From Candidatus Hydrogenedentota bacterium (lineage in GTDB: Bacteria > Hydrogenedentota > Hydrogenedentia > Hydrogenedentales > SLHB01): DNA of 5,886 nt. The stretch lies in NCBI GenBank assembly GCA_003557825.1, contig PWNM01000486.1:1-5886 (forward strand), written 5' to 3'. A program made the position numbers and the translations under genes. Shown here piece by piece: positions 1 to 4,976 of the stretch. The notes under the pieces are model-generated. The model made no database searches. It worked only from the letters and a program-made list of their open reading frames with translations, and was not told the DNA's origin. The number at the start of each line of letters is the position of its first letter. Position 1 is the stretch's first letter.

Positions 1-63
1 GTTATCGAACCGGTCTTCGAGGCCTTCAACAAATACCTGGGGTACGATGTAACCCCGGTGTAA
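1..63 (+). CDS. C-terminal end of an unidentified protein (partial, left edge)
   Basis: Frame 1 is open from the window edge to a TAA at 61-63 and encodes 20 residues, VIEPVFEAFNKYLGYDVTPV. Most codons end in G or C, as in the other genes here, and a strong hairpin begins directly after the stop, which supports a genuine gene end. Frame 3 is also open across this stretch, to about position 188, but it runs through the hairpins and has no coding character. Twenty residues are too few to assign a family, so no function is proposed. Confidence 0.6.
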   Translation, partial: VIEPVFEAFNKYLGYDVTPV

Positions 64-93
64 CAACAAGGAGCGCAAAAACGCTCCATGTTG
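64..93 (+). terminator. Strong hairpin directly after the first stop codon
   Basis: CAACA (64-68) pairs with TGTTG (89-93) and GGAGCG (70-75) pairs with CGCTCC (82-87). One A/A mismatch (69/88) lies between the two stems, and the loop is CAAAAA. The 11-bp imperfect stem starts at the base after the TAA. No T tract follows, so it may act as a 3'-end stabiliser or a pause site for Rho rather than as a classical intrinsic terminator. Confidence 0.45.
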
Positions 94-100
94 AAAACAT

Positions 101-142
101 AAACCGCGGCATAAGGGCTAATCACTCATACGTCGCGGTTTT
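101..142 (+). terminator. Possible intrinsic terminator with a long loop
   Basis: AAACCGCG (101-108) pairs perfectly with CGCGGTTT (134-141) and the sequence runs on as TTTT (139-142). The 25-base loop is longer than usual and part of the T run lies inside the stem, so termination would be inefficient. Because the stem begins with AAA, it could also work for transcripts from the opposite strand. Together with the hairpin at 64-93 it probably ends transcription of the left-edge gene. Confidence 0.35.
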
Positions 143-298
143 GTGTGCTCTCGGCAGGGCGCACGCAAGAAGAGGCTCCTCCTCATAGAAGAATCGCCGG
201 AATCGCCTTCATCAGGATCTGTATTGTATTGATCGAATTGGGATACTTGCGACGGTTCGAACAGGCCGCCAACTCACGGCCTTGGGGCGTGGTAATAT

Positions 299-328
299 TT
301 GGTACCGACGGGCAGATGGGCGTATACT
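299..328 (+). promoter_or_regulatory. Candidate sigma70 promoter for the LRAT gene
   Basis: TTGGTA (299-304; four of six matches to TTGACA) and TATACT (323-328; five of six matches to TATAAT) are separated by 18 bases. Transcription would start near 335, leaving a leader of about 40 bases before the ATG at 374. The -10 is good and the -35 is moderate. No operator is evident around it. Confidence 0.4.
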
Positions 329-373
329 GTAGGGGCGATTTGGCCCATGGATTGAAACGAGTTGGAAAGGCAT

Positions 374-796
374 ATGGCGCGCGGAGATCACATTAAGGTT
401 CGGCGGTACGGGTACTCCCATCATGGCATTGACCTGGGCGATGGGTCGGTGGTGCATTTTGCGGGACGTGAACGGGAAAAGCAGGATGCGTGTGTGCAGC
501 GGACGCCGTTGTCGGTGTTTGCCAAAGGGGGCCGAGTACGGACGGTGGCCTATCGTCGGCGCGATCCAGCGGACGCGGTATGCGCGCGGGCGCTGAGTAG
601 TCTGGGCCGCGTGGACTATGACCTAATCCACTCGAATTGCGAGCACTTTGCCCGGTGGTGCATGACGGGAAAACGGCGAAGCCATCAGGTTCGGCGGGCG
701 CTGTACACGGCGGCGGGACTGGGCATCTTTACGGGCGTTGTGGCGGCCAAGGGCATTCTGACGGTGTATTCGTGGCGGCGGTTTGGGCGAGGCTGA
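374..796 (+). CDS. LRAT-domain (NlpC/P60-like) protein with C-terminal membrane anchor
   Basis: A 140-residue protein of the lecithin retinol acyltransferase / HRASLS fold, a permuted papain-like group whose characterised members move acyl chains from phospholipids or cleave them through a thioester on Cys. The domain starts with GDHIKVRRYGYSHHGIDLGDG. H16 and H28 match the two active-site histidines, with the family's 12-residue spacing, and C89 lies in NCEHF (88-92). All three catalytic positions are therefore present. Residues 109-131 form a hydrophobic helix flanked by R107/R108 and R135/R136, which suggests a tail anchor with the arginines placing the ends at the membrane face. The ATG at 374 is chosen because GGAAAGG (364-370) lies just upstream; a TTG at 362 would add four residues and has no such site. 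The gene stands alone, after a probable promoter at 299-328. The actual substrate in bacteria is unknown, and a peptidase or amidase activity is possible. Confidence 0.85.
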   Translation: MARGDHIKVRRYGYSHHGIDLGDGSVVHFAGREREKQDACVQRTPLSVFAKGGRVRTVAYRRRDPADAVCARALSSLGRVDYDLIHSNCEHFARWCMTGKRRSHQVRRALYTAAGLGIFTGVVAAKGILTVYSWRRFGRG

Positions 797-843
797 GGCA
801 ATACGCTTCCCGCATTTCGATGCTTTCGCTGAAAACTGTGAAA

Positions 844-872
844 TTGACCTCGCGGGAGCGGTGTGGCAAAAT
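844..872 (+). promoter_or_regulatory. Extended -10 promoter for the accessory protein-symporter unit
   Basis: TTGACC (844-849) matches the -35 consensus at five of six bases. A 17-base spacer leads to CAAAAT (867-872; four of six), and the spacer ends in TGG (864-866), an extended -10 motif. Transcription would begin near 879, giving a leader of about 70 bases. That leader holds a small hairpin, CGGCG (916-920) with CGCCG (924-928), about ten bases before the ribosome binding site. Confidence 0.5.
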
Positions 873-949
873 ACGCTAATATCCACCTTTTCGGCAATAT
901 ACCTAACCGGCACAGCGGCGTTCCGCCGTATGACTTGGGGAGAGAGGCG

Positions 950-1123
950 ATGTTTGGAATCGAAGATCCGGGGATCTGGCTGGCCTATCTGTTGATTATC
1001 GTAAGTACTCTGGTATGTGTCGTTTACGGTATCGTGAATTGGAACAAGGACGGCCATGAGACCCCCACGGAAGAAGACGTGGAATGGGCGAAGACGGAAG
1101 ACAAAATCGGGGATGAGTTGTAG
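950..1123 (+). CDS. Symporter small accessory protein (57 aa membrane microprotein)
   Basis: The product is 57 residues, starting MFGIEDPGIWLAYLLIIVS. It has one membrane segment at about residues 9-29, then VNWNK (29-33), and an acidic soluble tail (EEDVEW at 41-46, ending KIGDEL). The pattern DPxIWLAYLL...VYGxxNWNK is what I recall for the short proteins annotated as 'symporter small accessory protein', encoded next to sodium:solute symporters. The ATG at 950 is preceded by GGGGAGAGAGG (937-947), a very good ribosome binding site; frame extension upstream to 863 is unsupported. The symporter starts 44 bases downstream, with no terminator between, so the two are almost certainly co-transcribed. 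The likely role is to assemble with, stabilise or gate the symporter in the inner membrane. That role is inferred from linkage, by analogy with small subunits of other SSS transporters. Confidence 0.85.
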   Translation: MFGIEDPGIWLAYLLIIVSTLVCVVYGIVNWNKDGHETPTEEDVEWAKTEDKIGDEL

Positions 1124-1167
1124 GCGAGCCTTAGGTTTCGGGGGCAGTCACATAAGGGGGAATTGGA

Positions 1168-3024
1168 ATGGATATCAGGGTGCTCGCCATCGTGGCGATC
1201 TTGTATTTGGGCACCATTGGTTATCTTGGGTTTCGCGGATATATGGCGACCCGGTCGACGTCGGACTACATGCTGGCGGGAGGGAGTATCCATCCCTATG
1301 TGATGGCCTTGTCCTACGGCGCAGCGTTCATCAGTACATCGGCCATCGTAGGATTCGGCGGCGCGGCAGCGGTGTTCGGCATGGGGGTGTTGTGGCTGAC
1401 GTTCCTTAATATCGCCGTGGGGATTTTCATCGCCTTTGCGGTATTTGGCAAACGGACCCGGAAGATGGGGCATCACCTGCAAGCCCACACTTTCCCCGAG
1501 CTTTTGGGCCGTCGGTTCAACTCGCGGTTCATCCAGGCCTTCGCGGGGGTCATCGTCGTCCTGTTCATGCCGCTCTATGCCTCGGCGGTGCTCATCGGGG
1601 CGGCGCGTTATCTTGAGGGGACCTTCGCCGGGGTGAGTTTCGAAATCGCCGTCACCCTGTTTAGCCTGCTCATTGCGGGGTATGTGGTCGCCGGCGGATT
1701 GAAGGGCGTCATGTATGCCGATGCCTTGCAGGGCTCGCTGATGTTCATCGGCATGTCCATTTTGATCGTGTTCACCTACGTGCAGATGGGGGGCATCAAC
1801 ACGGCTCATCGGAAATTGGACCAACTCCCGGCGGACGTGGAAGCGGGATATCAAGAACTGACGCCAACCCTTCGCGCCTTGGCTCCGGAAGGCCTCGACG
1901 ATGATGCCCTGCTGGGATGGTTTACCGAGCAGAGCACCCTCTTCCGCGGGGCCAATCCCTTTGAAGACGAGGAGGCCCGAGCAGCATTTGACGCCGAGCA
2001 TCCCGACGCGCTCGCGATAGGCGGACTGCTCGAAGCCCATCCCGTGTTGCGGAGTAAACTGGCTATCGACCAGCTTCGGCGCGGCGGATTTCAGGGTTGG
2101 ACACGCATGCCGACGCGGGGAAGCAGCATGTTCTATGTCTTGGTAACCAGCATCGTTTTGGGTGTGGGTATCGGCGTGTTGGCCCAGCCGCAGCTGGCGG
2201 TTCGCTTTATGACGGTAAAGAGCTCACGCGAACTTAACCGGGCCGTTTTGGTGGGGGGCGTTTTCATCCTGTTTATGACCGGGGTTGCGTTTATGGTGGG
2301 CAACCTGTCCAATGTATGGTTTGCCCGCCCGGAAAACGGCGGGACCATCTCATTGGCATCGGTACCTGGGGGCAATATTGACCTGATTATCCCGTCTTAC
2401 ATCAACAGCGCGTTGCCATCGTGGTTCGGAGCCGTGTTCATGTTGACGCTGCTTTCGGCGGCCATGTCGACGCTGAGCTCGCAGTTTCACGCCATGGGTA
2501 CCTCTATTGGCCGCGACGTGTTCGAGCGGGGCATATTGGGGTCGTATGAACATGGCAGCACGGTGATTATCACGCGAATCGGGGTTATTCTGGCCATTTT
2601 GGTGACGGTCGTGTTGTCGTTCATCTTGCCCGCCGGGATTGTAGCGGCGGCGACGGCGATCTTCTTTGGGCTCTGCGCCTCGGCCTTCCTGCCCGCTTTT
2701 GTCGGGGGGCTGTTCTGGCGTCGGATGACCCGAGTCGGGGCCATCGCAAGCCTGTGTGTCGGATTCGGGATGAGCTTTTTCTGGGTGATGTTCGTGCAGA
2801 TGCCCAGCGGACGGCTGCCGGCCATCTTGGCGAACGCACTCTTGGGCCAGCCGACCCTATTGCCGGACCCGGTAATGGGGATCCACTGGAACTGGATCGA
2901 GGCGCTGGTGGTGTGTTTGCCGCTTTCGGCGTTGACGGCCGTCGTAGTGAGTCTGTTGACGCAGCCCGAGCCAGACAGCCATCTGGAGCTGTGTTTCAAC
3001 GGACAGAAAAGCACATCGAAATAA
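1168..3024 (+). CDS. Sodium:solute symporter (SSS/SLC5 family) with a large TM6-TM7 insertion
   Basis: A 618-residue inner-membrane transporter with roughly 13 hydrophobic segments, expected to couple Na+ entry to uptake of an organic solute. Family marks in order: SDYMLAGGS near 31-39 after TM1; the unwound TM2 region SYGAAFISTSAIVGFGG (49-65); FPELLGRRFNSR (109-120); GGLKGVMYADALQ (176-188); GVLAQPQLAVRFM before TM8; and SAAMSTLSSQ, where S434 and T435 align with the PutP residues that bind Na+ at the Na2 site. Residues about 211-310 form an acidic, predicted helical insertion between TM6 and TM7, on the extracytoplasmic side by family topology. This makes the protein longer than PutP-type members (about 500 residues). 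The ATG at 1168 follows AAGGGGG (1154-1160) at seven bases. The gene sits just after the small accessory protein and ends at a terminator. The substrate cannot be read from the sequence. Confidence 0.92.
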   Translation: MDIRVLAIVAILYLGTIGYLGFRGYMATRSTSDYMLAGGSIHPYVMALSYGAAFISTSAIVGFGGAAAVFGMGVLWLTFLNIAVGIFIAFAVFGKRTRKMGHHLQAHTFPELLGRRFNSRFIQAFAGVIVVLFMPLYASAVLIGAARYLEGTFAGVSFEIAVTLFSLLIAGYVVAGGLKGVMYADALQGSLMFIGMSILIVFTYVQMGGINTAHRKLDQLPADVEAGYQELTPTLRALAPEGLDDDALLGWFTEQSTLFRGANPFEDEEARAAFDAEHPDALAIGGLLEAHPVLRSKLAIDQLRRGGFQGWTRMPTRGSSMFYVLVTSIVLGVGIGVLAQPQLAVRFMTVKSSRELNRAVLVGGVFILFMTGVAFMVGNLSNVWFARPENGGTISLASVPGGNIDLIIPSYINSALPSWFGAVFMLTLLSAAMSTLSSQFHAMGTSIGRDVFERGILGSYEHGSTVIITRIGVILAILVTVVLSFILPAGIVAAATAIFFGLCASAFLPAFVGGLFWRRMTRVGAIASLCVGFGMSFFWVMFVQMPSGRLPAILANALLGQPTLLPDPVMGIHWNWIEALVVCLPLSALTAVVVSLLTQPEPDSHLELCFNGQKSTSK

Positions 3025-3031
3025 TCGCTTG

Positions 3032-3055
3032 GCGCCACGCCTGAATGGCGCTTTT
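3032..3055 (+). terminator. Rho-independent terminator after the symporter gene
   Basis: GCGCCA (3032-3037) pairs with TGGCGC (3046-3051) around an eight-base loop. TTTT follows at 3052-3055, and a G-T pair (3031/3052) can extend the stem. It lies seven bases after the symporter stop. The T run is short, so read-through into the downstream genes is possible. Confidence 0.6.
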
Positions 3056-3108
3056 GCGTGCCCAGGAATACTTTTTCATCCCCTTTCTGGGAGCAAAGGC
3101 TGTCATCC

Positions 3109-3138
3109 TTTACACGGTCCGGGGGCGTGTTGTAGACT
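3109..3138 (+). promoter_or_regulatory. Candidate promoter for the substrate-binding protein genes
   Basis: TTTACA (3109-3114) matches the -35 consensus at five of six bases, and TAGACT (3133-3138) matches the -10 at four of six, with an 18-base spacer. The start would be near 3145, leaving an unusually long leader of about 175 bases before the ATG at 3321. That leader contains the direct repeats at 3154-3180 and the stem-loop at 3204-3260. Confidence 0.4.
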
Positions 3139-3153
3139 AGATGCTATATGAAC

Positions 3154-3180
3154 ATGCACCATATGTGGATGCAAATGCAC
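3154..3180 (+). repeat. ATGCAC direct repeats spaced two helical turns apart (possible operator)
   Basis: ATGCAC occurs at 3154-3159 and 3175-3180, exactly 21 bp apart, so both copies face the same side of the helix. A third partial copy, ATGCA, is at 3169-3173. Between them lies CCATATGTGG (3159-3168), a near-palindrome with CATATG at 3160-3165. Being just downstream of the predicted start, the sites would suit a repressor. No regulator gene is in the window to pair with them. Confidence 0.25.
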
Positions 3181-3203
3181 AAAATTGGATCGATGACCTT
3201 TCG

Positions 3204-3260
3204 GAATCCGTGTAAGCGCACAATGTCGCGAAACATGCCTGCGCCGGCTCAAACGGATTC
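3204..3260 (+). ncRNA. Nested stem-loop in the leader of the binding-protein genes
   Basis: Three stems nest inside one another: GAATCCGT (3204-3211) with ACGGATTC (3253-3260), GCGCA (3216-3220) with TGCGC (3240-3244), and ATGT (3223-3226) with ACAT (3233-3236) around CGCGAA. The internal loops are GTAA/CGGCTCAA and CA/GCC. It lies about 60 bases before the start codon, inside the predicted leader. It matches no riboswitch or leader family I recognise. It may be a cis-regulatory RNA or chance pairing; the 8-bp outer stem is the strongest evidence. Confidence 0.35.
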
Positions 3261-3312
3261 GCTACTGATGCGTTCACGCCGCTATCCTCGGTAGTTACGG
3301 TTGTATTTCCCC

Positions 3313-3317
3313 GGAGG
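3313..3317 (+). promoter_or_regulatory. Ribosome binding site of the first binding protein, unusually close to the ATG
   Basis: GGAGG lies only three bases before the ATG at 3321, tighter than the usual five to nine. The start is nevertheless supported because the paralogue at 4977 begins with the matching residues (MRPILTYVRW against MRKVLTYIRW). The short spacing may lower translation of this copy relative to the second, where GGGAG stands seven bases from the ATG. Confidence 0.6.
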
Positions 3318-3320
3318 TTT

Positions 3321-4907
3321 ATGCGCAAAGTATTGACATATATTCGGTGGGGTTCACTTGCCGTCGTATTAATTATATGCAGTTGGCTTTTTTGGCCGGA
3401 ACGGCAGGAGGCGGCTCACGAAGAAGGGCGCGAAGTGGAATACACCATCCGCTTTGCTCCGGGGCAACAGTATTATCCGGGGTCCGTGCCGTTCGGAATC
3501 GGCGAACCGCTGGAAGGACTGCGGGATGTCATCCGGGATTACGAAGAGGAAAACCCCCATGTGCGTATCCGGGTCGTCAATGTACCAGGCGTTCGCGAAT
3601 ATCTGGTCACGCAGCTTAGTAGCGGACAGGCTCCCGATATCATCAACGTCAATGTGGAAGACGTGTGGGTGGATATCCATAAGGGATGGTACCTGCCGCT
3701 GGACTCGTTTTTGGAGGCGCCGAACCCCTATATTCGAGACTTGGGCGATCCGGATGTGCCGGGGTATGATGAATGGTGGGACATGTTCGAGTACCAAGCG
3801 ATCAGCCGGGGAAAAGCGGCTCCCGATGGGAAGAACTACACCATCACCTACGACATGATCGAGACGGGGATCTTCTACAACAAAGATATTTTCGAAGAAG
3901 TAGGCATCGAGCCGCCCACGGACTGGGAAGACTGGATGGAGAGTATGGCCCGCCTCGACGAGGCCGGGTATATTCCGTTGTTGATGGTAATCGACTGGTT
4001 TAACGGCTGGGCTTCGGACCTGTTCTTTGATCAGCTCTACTACGATATTCTGCCGGGCATCGATTTACTGCAAGATCCCGTGCGAGAGCAATACCTCGAG
4101 GGGTATTTGGATGCCGACGAGATCACCTTTTTGTTTCAGAAGGGCTTTTTGACCCATGATGACCCACGCTACCGGGACGTGTGGCGTATCATGCACGATT
4201 TCCGGCAATACTGCAACCAAAACATCAGCACCTTTGACCCAGTGCGGGAATTCGTAACCCAACGAGGGGCGATGATCTGGAGCTCGAGCCTCTTTGCCTA
4301 TCGCTTGGCCGGCGATCCGCAACTCGAGTTTGACTACGGGGTGTTTTACTTGCCCCGATTTACGGAGGAAACGTCCGAATTTGCGTCGGACGTCGAGATG
4401 TGTGTGATAGGTGGCTCGGGAACCCAGCTCGAAGTAACCAATACAGCAATCGGCGATACGGATCCGAGTTTGTCGATGGAAGAGCGGATGGCCGAATCCG
4501 AGCGTCTCAGGGAAGTGATGAACTTTTTGCATTTCATCACTCTGCCGGAAAACTATGAACGCATTGTTAATGAATATGCGTGTATGATCCCGAATATCAA
4601 AGGGGTCGAAGTATTGCCCCCGCTAAAGCCTTTCACGGAGATTTTGGAGCGGCGCTATACGACAACGAAATGGGTCGGGAAGTTCGACCTGCGTTTTACG
4701 GAGATTCAACGGCGAAGCCTCGAGCTGTACTTGAATGACAGCATCGACCTGGATTCCTTTATGAACTGGCAAGTGGACAACCTGCGCATGGCCACCGAGA
4801 ATCACATCATGCGTAAGGAAGATATCGATTTTGAGACCATGGAACGGGAATGGGAACGGCGCGCGCCGTTACGTGCCGAATACGAAGGCATGCCCTTTGA
4901 GCAGTAA
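3321..4907 (+). CDS. ABC transporter substrate-binding protein, family 1, membrane-anchored (first copy)
   Basis: A 528-residue extracellular solute-binding protein of the UgpB/MalE type (SBP_bac_1, COG1653), which captures a ligand, typically a sugar or oligosaccharide, for an ABC importer. After MRKVLTYIRW comes a hydrophobic helix at about 11-25 ending in WLFWPE. The family pattern follows: a region like IRDYEEENPHVRIRVVNVPG, then TQLSSGQAPDIINVNVEDVW, a PLDSFLEAPN turn, aromatic ligand-side candidates W152/W153 and W226/W230, the QRGAMIW element (314-320), and a helical C-terminus. C20 is preceded by Ile-Ile, not by a lipobox, and the paralogue has Ser there, so an uncleaved signal anchor or ordinary signal peptide is more likely than a lipoprotein. 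It is longer than typical members (about 400-450). No permease or ATPase gene is visible. It stands after the terminator at 3032-3055 and is followed by a close paralogue 69 bases on. Confidence 0.88.
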   Translation: MRKVLTYIRWGSLAVVLIICSWLFWPERQEAAHEEGREVEYTIRFAPGQQYYPGSVPFGIGEPLEGLRDVIRDYEEENPHVRIRVVNVPGVREYLVTQLSSGQAPDIINVNVEDVWVDIHKGWYLPLDSFLEAPNPYIRDLGDPDVPGYDEWWDMFEYQAISRGKAAPDGKNYTITYDMIETGIFYNKDIFEEVGIEPPTDWEDWMESMARLDEAGYIPLLMVIDWFNGWASDLFFDQLYYDILPGIDLLQDPVREQYLEGYLDADEITFLFQKGFLTHDDPRYRDVWRIMHDFRQYCNQNISTFDPVREFVTQRGAMIWSSSLFAYRLAGDPQLEFDYGVFYLPRFTEETSEFASDVEMCVIGGSGTQLEVTNTAIGDTDPSLSMEERMAESERLREVMNFLHFITLPENYERIVNEYACMIPNIKGVEVLPPLKPFTEILERRYTTTKWVGKFDLRFTEIQRRSLELYLNDSIDLDSFMNWQVDNLRMATENHIMRKEDIDFETMEREWERRAPLRAEYEGMPFEQ

Positions 4908-4942
4908 ACCGCGAACAGGGGAAGAACATCGGCCCGCGGCGG

Positions 4943-4964
4943 GGCGGAAAGGTTCGTTTTCCCC
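4943..4964 (+). promoter_or_regulatory. Intercistronic hairpin abutting the second ribosome binding site
   Basis: GGAAA (4946-4950) pairs with TTTCC (4958-4962), and across a bulged C (4945) GG (4943-4944) pairs with CC (4963-4964). The loop is GGTTCGT. The 3' foot touches GGGAG (4965-4969), the ribosome binding site for the second copy. It is not a terminator, since no T run follows the stem. It could tune translation or mark an RNA processing point between the two genes. Confidence 0.3.
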
Positions 4965-4976
4965 GGGAGCAATAAT

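Larger units (their letters stand above)
64..373. other. Intergenic region before the LRAT gene
   Basis: These 310 bases hold two hairpins near the left gene's stop (64-93 and 101-142), a 9-base-period tandem repeat of GAATCGCC (191-198 and 200-207), and a promoter-like element at 299-328. A GTG-initiated reading frame from 145 to 396 has no ribosome binding site, resembles no family I recognise and overlaps the next gene, so no gene is called here. Confidence 0.55.

Noticed and set aside
362..373. TTG start four codons upstream for the LRAT protein.
   Set aside because: The ATG at 374 has GGAAAGG directly before it, and the LRAT domain begins right after that Met; the TTG has no comparable site and would overlap the ribosome binding sequence.
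145..396. GTG-initiated frame of 83 codons before the LRAT gene.
   Set aside because: It has no ribosome binding site, crosses the predicted promoter, overlaps the start of the LRAT gene and its sequence is unlike any family I know.
1024..2040. Long antisense reading frame (338 codons) opposite the small accessory gene and symporter.
   Set aside because: The sense strand has two clearly recognisable proteins here. The antisense product is low-complexity, rich in His, Arg and Pro, with no family resemblance, as expected of the complement of G/C-biased codons.
2487..3038. Antisense reading frame (183 codons) over the symporter C-terminus.
   Set aside because: It lies opposite conserved membrane segments of the symporter and would run through the terminator; its translation is Lys/Thr/Ile-rich noise without motifs.
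3141..3215. 24-codon frame in the leader (MLYEHAPYVDANAQNWIDDLSESV) ending inside the stem-loop, suggestive of a leader peptide.
   Set aside because: No Shine-Dalgarno precedes its ATG, the predicted transcript starts at about 3145 (after that ATG), and it has no run of regulatory codons. It would become interesting if the transcript start proves to be further upstream.
3372..3386. Possible lipoprotein signal around C20 of the first binding protein.
   Set aside because: The residue before Cys is Ile rather than Gly, Ala or Ser, and the paralogue has Ser in place of the Cys, so lipidation is not conserved.
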